Shown one piece after another: positions 1-5,170 of a stretch of 5,927 nt of DNA; within the stretch, counting starts at the first letter, position 1, and every line of letters begins with the position of its first letter. The notes beneath the pieces are model-generated. The model worked only from the letters and a program-made list of their open reading frames with translations, was not told the origin of the DNA and searched no databases. The stretch spans positions 1-5,927 of the forward strand of contig CAYLHX010000039.1 of NCBI GenBank assembly GCA_964383675.1, given 5' to 3'. The DNA is from CAYLHX01 sp964383675. Lineage in GTDB: Bacteria; Patescibacteriota; Gracilibacteria; UBA1369; LOWO2-01-FULL-3. The translations under genes and the position numbers were made by a program.

Positions 1-2
1 TG

Positions 3-491
3 GAAGTAAAAGACAAGGAACGTAGTCCGATTTACGCATTGTTGGACAATGTGCGCAGTTTGCATAATGTGGGAGCAATATTTCGTACCTCAGACGCCAT
101 ATTGCTTGAAAAACTTTATTTATGTGGGATAACCGGCACACCTCCGCGTAATGAAATAACCAAAACCGCTCTGGGGGCGGAGGAAGTGGTACCATGGGAG
201 CACCATGACGAGGCCCTGGAAGCCATTCAGGAGCTTAAAGAACAGGGCGTAAAGATAGTGGCTGTGGAATTGGCCGTAGACAGCGTTGAATATAGTCGAG
301 CGGAATATGATTTTCCGGTTTGTTTTGTATTTGGCCACGAAGTTTATGGCGTAAGTGATGAGGTAATGGAAGAGGTGGATATGGCGGTGACTCTCCCCAT
401 GTTGGGCCGGGCAAATTCCTTAAATGTCGCCACTTGTTATGGGATAGTAATGTATGATGCACTCAATAAATTAAATAAAAACAATGTTTAG
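3..491 (+). CDS. SpoU/TrmH-family RNA 2'-O-methyltransferase, 5' end missing
   Basis: This enzyme class transfers a methyl group from SAM to a ribose 2'-OH in tRNA or rRNA in the cytoplasm. The reading frame is open from base 3, and residues before the TTG at 39 (KDKERSPIYALLDNVRS) already fit the family, so the true start lies upstream of the window. The 162 visible codons carry all three SpoU motifs: NVGAIFRTSD (visible residues about 22-31), FVFGHEVYGVSDEV (about 108-121), and LPMLGRANSLNVAT (about 131-144). The last two form the trefoil-knot SAM site. The total length was probably 170-180 residues, a minimal SpoU protein without an added RNA-binding domain. The target (tRNA Gm18, a wobble base, or 23S rRNA) cannot be told from sequence. 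Its stop codon lies inside the start of the next gene (8-bp overlap), suggesting co-transcription and translational coupling. The family is certain; the substrate is unknown. Confidence 0.93.
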   Translation, partial: EVKDKERSPIYALLDNVRSLHNVGAIFRTSDAILLEKLYLCGITGTPPRNEITKTALGAEEVVPWEHHDEALEAIQELKEQGVKIVAVELAVDSVEYSRAEYDFPVCFVFGHEVYGVSDEVMEEVDMAVTLPMLGRANSLNVATCYGIVMYDALNKLNKNNV

Positions 492-1500
492 ACTATGGAA
501 GACAACTTTGGGAGGTCTGATATTCCTAATCCTTGTGCTGATCTGGATCTTTGTCATAGGGATATCCTCCAACCAACACGGTTCTTTTTTCAATAAAGGA
601 CATAATGCGGTCTGGCTGGAACATAAATGGGTTGGGGAATATAGCAGTGAGGCGGAAATTCAACAGCTGGTTAATAAACTAAAAGATCACGATATTGACA
701 CTGTTTTCGTCCATTCCGGTCCCTTGGAGGCTGATGGCGATATCGACGCTGAAACTTATAAATACGCGGTGGAATTTGTTGAAGGAGTCAAAAGATTCGA
801 TAATAACATTCAGGTGCAGGCCTGGCTGGGACAGGTCCGCGGTAAAATTGATCTGGCAGCGCCGGAGGTGAGACATAACGTAGCAAAGCAGTGTATGATT
901 TTTGCCCAATTGATAGGCTTTGATGGTATTCATTTTGATATTGAACCGGTTTGGGATGGCGATATGGATTTTATTGAAACCCTGAAGGAATGCAGGGAGA
1001 TTTTACCGGAAGACAAGTTTATTTCAGTGGCCCTGGCGGAGTTCATTCCAGAATCGTTTTTGTGGCTGACCGAAAAAGTCTATCCTTTAAAGAACCATAA
1101 TTCAGAGGTTAACTACGAAAACGTGGCCCGGTATGCCGACCAGATTGTGGTTATGGTTTATGATACAAGCATTAAGAAAGAGTGGATGTACAGATGGTTG
1201 GTTAAAGAGCAAACTATTCGTTTAACTTCCCTTTTGGAGGACAAGGAGGTATTCATAGGTATCCCTGCTTATTCATATGATGAGGAGGATGTGAAAAATT
1301 GGGAAGGGATAGATCATGTCGATGATATAGATTGGTTTGATCCCAAAGTTGAGAATGTTAAGAATGGACTTCTGGGAATAATTGATGGTTTAAATAATTT
1401 CAGAAGTAATCACGACAGCTTTGCCGGAGTGGCGATTTATCCCTATTGGGAGATAGATGAAGAGGAGTGGGCGGTCTATAAGTTATTGTGGAAAAAATAG
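484..1500 (+). CDS. Membrane-anchored GH18-like (chitinase-fold) glycoside hydrolase
   Basis: A 338-residue protein with one hydrophobic segment at residues about 10-28 and no clear signal peptidase site, so it is probably an N-terminally anchored protein with an extracytoplasmic domain. The rest looks like a single GH18-type TIM barrel. The fourth-strand motif is GFDGIHFDIEP (residues 145-155): it matches the family's DxxDxDxE, with D147, D152 and catalytic-type E154 kept but the middle Asp replaced by His150. VVMVYDTS (222-229) resembles the barrel strand with the substrate-assisting Tyr (MxYD), and AIYPYWEID (317-325) sits where GH18 enzymes carry their last-strand Trp. Family members cleave beta-1,4-linked N-acetylglucosamine polymers, including chitin and peptidoglycan-type glycans; some have lost activity. 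The substrate here is unknown; cell-wall or surface glycan is an inference. It starts inside the SpoU gene (ATGTTTAG overlap) without a ribosome binding site, consistent with coupled translation. Confidence 0.8.
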   Translation: MFRLWKTTLGGLIFLILVLIWIFVIGISSNQHGSFFNKGHNAVWLEHKWVGEYSSEAEIQQLVNKLKDHDIDTVFVHSGPLEADGDIDAETYKYAVEFVEGVKRFDNNIQVQAWLGQVRGKIDLAAPEVRHNVAKQCMIFAQLIGFDGIHFDIEPVWDGDMDFIETLKECREILPEDKFISVALAEFIPESFLWLTEKVYPLKNHNSEVNYENVARYADQIVVMVYDTSIKKEWMYRWLVKEQTIRLTSLLEDKEVFIGIPAYSYDEEDVKNWEGIDHVDDIDWFDPKVENVKNGLLGIIDGLNNFRSNHDSFAGVAIYPYWEIDEEEWAVYKLLWKK

Positions 1501-1536
1501 TTGAGTTGTGGTAACATGTATTAATAATAATATAAA
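1501..1536 (+). promoter_or_regulatory. Possible weak promoter before ybeY
   Basis: The 47-bp gap before ybeY is AT-rich. TTGAGT (1501-1506) lies 18 bp from TAATAA (1525-1530), and TTGTGG (1506-1511) lies 19 bp from TATAAA (1531-1536), which matches five of six -10 consensus bases. With the second pair, transcription would begin only about five bases before the ATG at 1548. Such AT-rich matches arise easily by chance, and ybeY could equally be read from upstream, since no terminator hairpin is visible after the GH18-like gene. Confidence 0.28.
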
Positions 1537-1547
1537 ATTGCGGTTCG

Positions 1548-2003
1548 ATGTTAAAACTTGATTTTACAAATGAGACCGACAGCAAAATCCCTAAAACTCC
1601 TTTCAAGAAGTTAACTGAGAACTGTTATAAAGTGCTGAAGAAGCACGTTGATAAGCTACTCTTAAAGCGCCATGGACATATTGACATGGTAATTGTGGAT
1701 GACAAAGTTATTCAGGTTATGAATCGTGAGTATCGTAAGAAAGACAAGCCTACTGATGTGATCTCTTTTGCCTATCTGGAGGTTACTGAATATGAAAAAG
1801 AAGCGGGCGACATTATTGTGGGAGACATTTTTATTTCGATTGATACAGCCGCAAGGCAGGCCAAGGAGAAAAAACATTCCAGACAAAAAGAATTGGAGAT
1901 TTTATTTGTACACGGACTTTTACACTGTCTTGGTTTTGATCACAATAACGACAAAGAAGAGGCCGAGATGGAAAAGTGGGCCAAAAAAATTCTAGATCAG
2001 TAG
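1548..2003 (+). CDS. ybeY: Endoribonuclease YbeY, rRNA maturation factor
   Basis: YbeY is a zinc-dependent single-strand endoribonuclease needed for 16S rRNA 3'-end maturation and 70S ribosome quality control in the cytoplasm. The 151-residue length is normal for the family. The diagnostic zinc motif HGLLHCLGFDH is complete (H122, H126, H132), and the conserved block MNREYRKKDKPTDVISF (residues 58-74) contains the arginine (R63) expected near the active site. VGDIFIS (91-97) and the ELEILFVHG helix (115-123) also fit. Helix-rich residues 12-40 match the variable N-terminal part. The ATG at 1548 is the first good start and gives the usual length; no Shine-Dalgarno sequence precedes it. It is not next to phoH or era, its common partners. 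Its TAG stop directly abuts the stop codon of the convergent gene on the other strand, leaving no room for a terminator between them. Confidence 0.97.
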   Translation: MLKLDFTNETDSKIPKTPFKKLTENCYKVLKKHVDKLLLKRHGHIDMVIVDDKVIQVMNREYRKKDKPTDVISFAYLEVTEYEKEAGDIIVGDIFISIDTAARQAKEKKHSRQKELEILFVHGLLHCLGFDHNNDKEEAEMEKWAKKILDQ

Positions 2004-2378
2004 TTAAAACATGTCCTCAAGATCTACTACCTGCCATTCGTTGTTGGCGGGAGATTTCTTTTTAAGATTCATTTTAATGCGCGGTGAACTTAGCTCCTCC
2101 AAATGTTTTTGATGCCCTCCTCCCTGCAAAACGTGTGTTTCCACAGTGCGAATGAGTTGAAAATCCAGCTTGTTAAGATTGAATTCCACCACTCTTTTTG
2201 AACCGACTTCGAACTCTTGGCTTCCAACCTCGGTATATAAAGGGAAGGTTTCGTCCTGAGATATTTCGCCGCCGGCACTGACAATTTTTTCAATAATAGC
2301 GTCAAAGGCGGCGTCGCGTGAGGCTGCTCTGGTTTCGTCTATTTCCGGTAATGGTTTTTTCTCTCCGCCAACACCCAT
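2004..2378 (-). CDS. Hypothetical protein, 124 residues
   Basis: I do not recognise this protein. It is soluble and highly charged, with no signal peptide, membrane segment or cysteines. Residues 1-20 are a Gly/Pro/Glu-rich, probably flexible lead. Residues 20-36 (RDAAFDAIIEKIVSAGG) look like an amphipathic helix. Residues 47-80 (including KRVVEFNLNKLDFQLIRTVE) alternate like beta strands, and HVLQGGGHQKHLEEL (82-96) holds three histidines in a short stretch. A basic patch KMNLKKKSP (102-110) precedes an acidic C-terminus. The frame fills the gap between ybeY and the methyltransferase exactly, from an ATG at 2378 to a TAA that abuts ybeY's TAG, and no plus-strand frame competes. This fit and the natural amino-acid composition argue that it is real. 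It is divergent from the methyltransferase and may share a control region with it. No function is proposed. Confidence 0.72.
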   Translation of the reverse strand: MGVGGEKKPLPEIDETRAASRDAAFDAIIEKIVSAGGEISQDETFPLYTEVGSQEFEVGSKRVVEFNLNKLDFQLIRTVETHVLQGGGHQKHLEELSSPRIKMNLKKKSPANNEWQVVDLEDMF

Positions 2379-2419
2379 AAAAGTGGTAAAGTTATTTTTG
2401 TACTAACAGTTTAGCAAAA
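2379..2419. promoter_or_regulatory. Divergent intergenic control region
   Basis: This 41-bp AT-rich gap separates the ATG codons of two divergent genes, so both promoters must lie in it or in the flanking coding sequence. On the minus strand, TTGCTA (complement of 2412-2417) and TAACTT (complement of 2389-2394) are exactly 17 bp apart, a plausible -35/-10 pair, although the -10 matches only three consensus bases. Transcription would start about three bases before the minus-strand ATG. On the plus strand only weak -10-like hexamers are seen (TACTAA, 2401-2406). Neither start has a Shine-Dalgarno sequence. Confidence 0.4.
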
Positions 2420-3043
2420 ATGAGCTATAAAAAAAATCAGAAATCCCCGGTTGTGGAATCTGAGGTGGGATATGACCTCTATGCCAGCAAATATGATGAA
2501 AGCAGGGCCTATCTGAATGGCTTTGAGCGGGATGTGTTTTTAAAGATGATTCAGCCGCTTAAAGAAAAAAAAGTGTTGGACATCGGCTGTGGGACCGGGC
2601 GAACCATTGAACTTTTAAAAACTTATCCCATGGAAATAACCGCTTTGGATATCTCGGAAAAGATGCTTAAGGTGGTGGAAAAAAAATTCCATGATGTAAA
2701 AACGGTAAAGGCGGATTTAAATTCTTTGCCTTTTCCCGATAACACTTTTGACGCGGTTACGGCAATGTTTGTAATAGTTCATTTGAAAAACTTGCAGGTG
2801 GCTTTTTCCGAAGTTTATAGGGTGCTCAAAGATGGTGGTGTGTTCATTTTGTCCAACATCAATCAAAGAAAGGCGCCAAAGCTGAAGCTGAAAGACGGTA
2901 AAGAAATCGTGATAAAATCTTTTTATCATCTACCTAAGCATGTGGTTGGATCTTTGCAAGAAGAAGCTTTCAAGGTAGAGGAGGATATTTTCGTGTACGA
3001 AGGTAAAACTTGGATCAACCAGGTTATGAAAGCAATCAAATAA
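2420..3043 (+). CDS. Class I SAM-dependent methyltransferase
   Basis: A 207-residue cytoplasmic Rossmann-fold methyltransferase of the Methyltransf_11/UbiE-like type. SAM-binding motif I is VLDIGCGTGR (residues 52-61). The acidic residue that binds the ribose of SAM is in ALDISEKML (D77). ADLNSLPFPDNTFDAV (98-113) is the motif II region, and EVYRVLKDGGVFILSN (131-146) is the post-II strand typical of this family. The N-terminal YDLYASKYDESR (18-29) is the usual lid helix. The C-terminal part (150-207), which would hold substrate specificity, shows nothing I can assign, so the acceptor may be a small molecule, lipid or protein. It stands alone, divergent from an unknown gene and 62 bp before a lipoprotein gene. 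The ATG at 2420 places the lid at the expected distance from motif I; there is no Shine-Dalgarno sequence. Confidence 0.92.
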   Translation: MSYKKNQKSPVVESEVGYDLYASKYDESRAYLNGFERDVFLKMIQPLKEKKVLDIGCGTGRTIELLKTYPMEITALDISEKMLKVVEKKFHDVKTVKADLNSLPFPDNTFDAVTAMFVIVHLKNLQVAFSEVYRVLKDGGVFILSNINQRKAPKLKLKDGKEIVIKSFYHLPKHVVGSLQEEAFKVEEDIFVYEGKTWINQVMKAIK

Positions 3044-3105
3044 TTTGACTTTTAAGGAATTTCCAATACCATTTTAGTAATATCTAGTATCTAAATCATA
3101 CTGTC

Positions 3106-4155
3106 ATGAACTCATTCAAAAAATTTCTTTCTTTGTTGGCCATTACTTCGATTACTGTTGTTTTCTCAGCCTGTTCAAGCGCTGAAAATGGCGATGAAGT
3201 TTCGGTGGAGGGCGCTCCGGACAAGACACCTGAAGAGGTGGTAAAAGAAGCAATGAACAATTCTTATGATGTTACTTCTCATAGTTATGAGGTGAATGTA
3301 AGTAGTAATTCAAGTGTTGAGGGGCAAGAGCTGAGTTTTGAGGCTACTTTGAGTGGTGTGCAAGATCTTTCCGACCCGCTGCACCCTGTAATGTCCTTGA
3401 AACTCGATGGATCCGGTAATTTGGATGGCGGTACGGAGCAAAATGTTAGCGCAGAGGTACGTCTGACTAACGATATCTTATATTTCGTTTTGTCCGAGAT
3501 AAGTGATTTTGACGGAGCTCTACCACAAGAGATGGTGGCCGGCTATATCGGTCAATGGTGGCAAATGGCCGTACCTCCGGGAAGTTTTGAGTATAACAGT
3601 TTTGCGATTGGCGGTGAGGACGAAAACTTGACTGAAGAGCAAAAGAAGATGAAAGAGTTGCTAAAGAATACTCAGTTTTTTAAAGATGTAGAGTATTTGG
3701 GAGTTGATAAAGATAGTTATCATTATAAGGCCGTATTGGATAAAGAAGCGGTCAAGGAGTTTGTTGTTAAAGCTGCAGAAATTGAAGGTCAGGTTGTAAC
3801 TGCCGATGACAAGGCGGAACTGGATGAGGGAATTGAGATGATTAATTTGGAAGGTGAAGTGTGGGTAGACACCAAGCTGATGATTGTAAGAGGTATGGCC
3901 GGGACGGTTACAGTTGATGATAGCGGAGAGAGTTTTGCCGTTCAGTTTGATGCCTGGATGGATGATATTAATGAAGCTGTTGAAGTAGAGGCTCCTAAAG
4001 ATGCTACCGAGTTTGACCCTTTTATGCTCTTGGGTGGGATGGGGGCCTTCTCTATGCCTTCTGATGATATGTTCTACTATGATGATCCAGCTATGTACGA
4101 CGAAGAACTTTGGATGGATGTACAGGTGGACGAAGGAGAACCTTTATCCAGATAG
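3106..4155 (+). CDS. Predicted lipoprotein, possibly LolA/LppX-like fold
   Basis: A 349-residue exported protein. Residues 1-22 form a signal peptide (basic NSFKK, then a hydrophobic core) ending in a lipobox-like VFSAC, so Cys23 should be lipidated after signal peptidase II cleavage. A polar Ser/Glu linker (24-40) follows. Residues about 42-290 show an amphipathic helix (TPEEVVKEAMNNS) and then alternating strands, with a strand-rich end (INLEGEVWVDTKLMIVRG, 246-263). This order resembles the half-barrel lipid-binding folds of LolA, LppX and LprG, but that is a pattern judgement, not an identification. The tail (about 302-347) is Met-, Asp- and Tyr-rich (MPSDDMFYYDDPAMYDEE) and probably disordered. 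The 62-bp upstream gap holds a -35-like TTGACT (3045-3050) and a -10-like TAGTAT (3085-3090), but they are too far apart to pair. It is probably the first gene of the four-gene run. Confidence 0.8.
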   Translation: MNSFKKFLSLLAITSITVVFSACSSAENGDEVSVEGAPDKTPEEVVKEAMNNSYDVTSHSYEVNVSSNSSVEGQELSFEATLSGVQDLSDPLHPVMSLKLDGSGNLDGGTEQNVSAEVRLTNDILYFVLSEISDFDGALPQEMVAGYIGQWWQMAVPPGSFEYNSFAIGGEDENLTEEQKKMKELLKNTQFFKDVEYLGVDKDSYHYKAVLDKEAVKEFVVKAAEIEGQVVTADDKAELDEGIEMINLEGEVWVDTKLMIVRGMAGTVTVDDSGESFAVQFDAWMDDINEAVEVEAPKDATEFDPFMLLGGMGAFSMPSDDMFYYDDPAMYDEELWMDVQVDEGEPLSR

Positions 4156-4164
4156 TAACTCACC

Positions 4165-4812
4165 ATGATTCGGCAAATCTCCATTAACGGTTATGACCAT
4201 AACTTCTCTTATTTTGTTGTTGATCAGGAGACGCGTCAGGCTTTTGTCGTGGATCCTGGTGATGTGCCCCATTTATTGTCAGTTATTGAGGTGGAGGATC
4301 TTATCATTAAGGGGCTAATTATCACACATAGTCATTTTGACCATGTGTCCGGAGTCAAAGAGATGGTTGAACGGTTTGGGGTGCCGGTTTATGTGCACAA
4401 AAATGCCAGAGGAAAACTGGAGGCGGTTGATGAACAGATGGTCTATCTGGAAGATGGTGACAAACTGCATATTGGTAAGATTCAGCTGAAGGTTATCTAT
4501 ACTCCGGGGCATTCTGATGACTCGGTTTGTTATCTTATTGAAGCCGAAAATAACGATTCTGGTAAGTCGGAATTACTGACCGGTGATACGGTGTTTGTGG
4601 AGGGCTGTGGAAGAGCGGATCTGGTCAATAGCAATGTGGCAGACTTGTATACAAGTCTGCAAAAACTAAAAGAACTTCCCGCCGATACTTTGGTTTATCC
4701 CGGTCATGATTACGGTTCGAAGAGAGTTTCCACAATTGCCTGGGAAAAACAACATAACAAGTACTTCATGGCCGACAGTTTTGACGTTTTTAAGACCTTG
4801 AGAATGAGGTAA
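4165..4812 (+). CDS. Metallo-beta-lactamase-fold hydrolase, ETHE1/glyoxalase II type
   Basis: A 215-residue cytoplasmic metallohydrolase with a complete metal site: THSHFDH (H55, H57, D59, H60), TPGHSDDS (H116), TGDTVF (D141) and YPGHDYG (H181). The signature GCGRADL (147-153), followed by LYTSLQKLKELPADTLVYPGHDYG, is typical of the ETHE1-like persulfide dioxygenases and their near relatives, whereas glyoxalase II proper has a longer C-terminal domain. ETHE1 enzymes usually read THxHADH in the first motif; this one has the FDH form seen in the wider MBL family. It may therefore be a persulfide dioxygenase (glutathione persulfide to sulfite), a thioester hydrolase, or another member; the family is certain and the substrate open. 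It begins 9 bp after the lipoprotein stop, so it is very likely in the same operon. A perfect 22-bp palindrome lies within codons for residues 159-166. Confidence 0.93.
   Translation: MIRQISINGYDHNFSYFVVDQETRQAFVVDPGDVPHLLSVIEVEDLIIKGLIITHSHFDHVSGVKEMVERFGVPVYVHKNARGKLEAVDEQMVYLEDGDKLHIGKIQLKVIYTPGHSDDSVCYLIEAENNDSGKSELLTGDTVFVEGCGRADLVNSNVADLYTSLQKLKELPADTLVYPGHDYGSKRVSTIAWEKQHNKYFMADSFDVFKTLRMR
4639..4660. repeat. Perfect 22-bp palindrome within the hydrolase gene
   Basis: GCAGACTTGTA is followed directly by its exact reverse complement, giving 11-bp arms and no spacer. As RNA it could fold into a 9-bp stem with a UAUA loop. It is followed by AAAAACTAAAA on the plus strand, so there is no U-run and it does not look like an intrinsic terminator in either direction. 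It encodes ADLYTSLQ in a region conserved in the ETHE1-like family. No second copy is visible in the window. Confidence 0.9.
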
Positions 4813-4824
4813 TTGTGTTATTAT
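4798..4824 (+). promoter_or_regulatory. Possible extended -10 promoter for the zinc-ribbon gene
   Basis: TGTTATTAT (4816-4824) is an extended -10 element: TG, one base, then TATTAT, matching five of six consensus bases. A TTGAGA -35-like hexamer (4798-4803) stands 15 bp upstream, short of the usual 17. A -10 at 4819-4824 would start transcription close to 4831, which is the ATG itself, so the transcript could be leaderless. The element lies mostly at the end of the preceding gene, so read-through transcription is also likely. Confidence 0.33.
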
Positions 4825-4830
4825 TGTACT

Positions 4831-5160
4831 ATGTTCAAGCAAACCCGTTTAATTTATTTTGAAGCGCTGCCTCCCATGCGTAAGGGACCACGAAAGGGTC
4901 CTTCCAGCAGACCTTCGCCGAATGTGGAAAAGCGTAAGGAGATTTTTAAAGAGCTGATTAAAGAGCAAGAAGAAGAGGAAAAACAACAAAATGAGCGAGT
5001 GGCGGAAAAATTAATGGATGAGCTGGAACTCTTGGGCATAAAATGTCCGGTTTGCGGCTCAAAGAACGTAAAAGATATTACTAGTGAAGGTGTTCCTGAT
5101 CCTAAGTATAGCAAATTGTTTTGTCAGGATTGTAGGCACTTATGGCTGGACGAAAAATAA
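4831..5160 (+). CDS. Small zinc-ribbon protein with basic N-terminus and coiled coil
   Basis: A 109-residue soluble protein of unknown role. From the ATG at 4831: a short basic/aromatic lead, a Lys/Arg/Pro segment with a tandem RKGPRKGP (residues 17-24), a charged helix likely to be a coiled coil (about 31-68, rich in Glu, Lys and Gln), and a C-terminal zinc ribbon with CPVC (C72, C75) and CQDC (C98, C101) separated by 22 residues. The ribbon ends in RHLWLDEK, like the FxCxxCxHxW endings of ribbons in transcription and RNA-binding proteins; nucleic-acid binding is an inference. The start is uncertain: an in-frame TTG at 4813 would add six residues, and an ATG at 4876 would remove fifteen. I prefer 4831 because it is an ATG just after a good -10-like element. 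No start has a Shine-Dalgarno sequence. It follows the hydrolase gene by 18 bp. Confidence 0.82.
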   Translation: MFKQTRLIYFEALPPMRKGPRKGPSSRPSPNVEKRKEIFKELIKEQEEEEKQQNERVAEKLMDELELLGIKCPVCGSKNVKDITSEGVPDPKYSKLFCQDCRHLWLDEK

Positions 5161-5170
5161 TCAAATTATC

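Noticed and set aside
1993..2028. Inverted repeat TAGATC/GATCTA, with an overlapping AGTAG/CTACT, across the ybeY and minus-strand stops, considered as a bidirectional terminator
   Set aside because: The arms are only 5-6 bp with a loop of about 20 bases, low in GC, and without a T-run following on either strand.
2393..2400. TATTTTTG, matching the Bacteroidetes -7 promoter consensus TAnnTTTG, before the methyltransferase
   Set aside because: It has no TTG element at the expected upstream spacing, appears at only one gene, and AT-rich DNA makes such a match easy by chance. It is not enough to suggest a Bacteroidetes host.
3058..3066. Short symmetric sequence GGAATTTCC after the methyltransferase stop, considered as a terminator or operator
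   Set aside because: The arms are four bases around a single base, too short and tight to fold, and there is no T-run.
3045..3090. TTGACT and TAGTAT as a promoter for the lipoprotein gene
   Set aside because: The hexamers are 34 bp apart, twice the normal spacing, and no good -10 lies 16-18 bp after TTGACT.
4854..5114. Minus-strand 86-codon open frame opposite the zinc-ribbon gene
   Set aside because: Its serine- and phenylalanine-rich product is the mirror of Glu/Lys-rich codons on the real strand, while the plus strand encodes a clear CxxC zinc ribbon.
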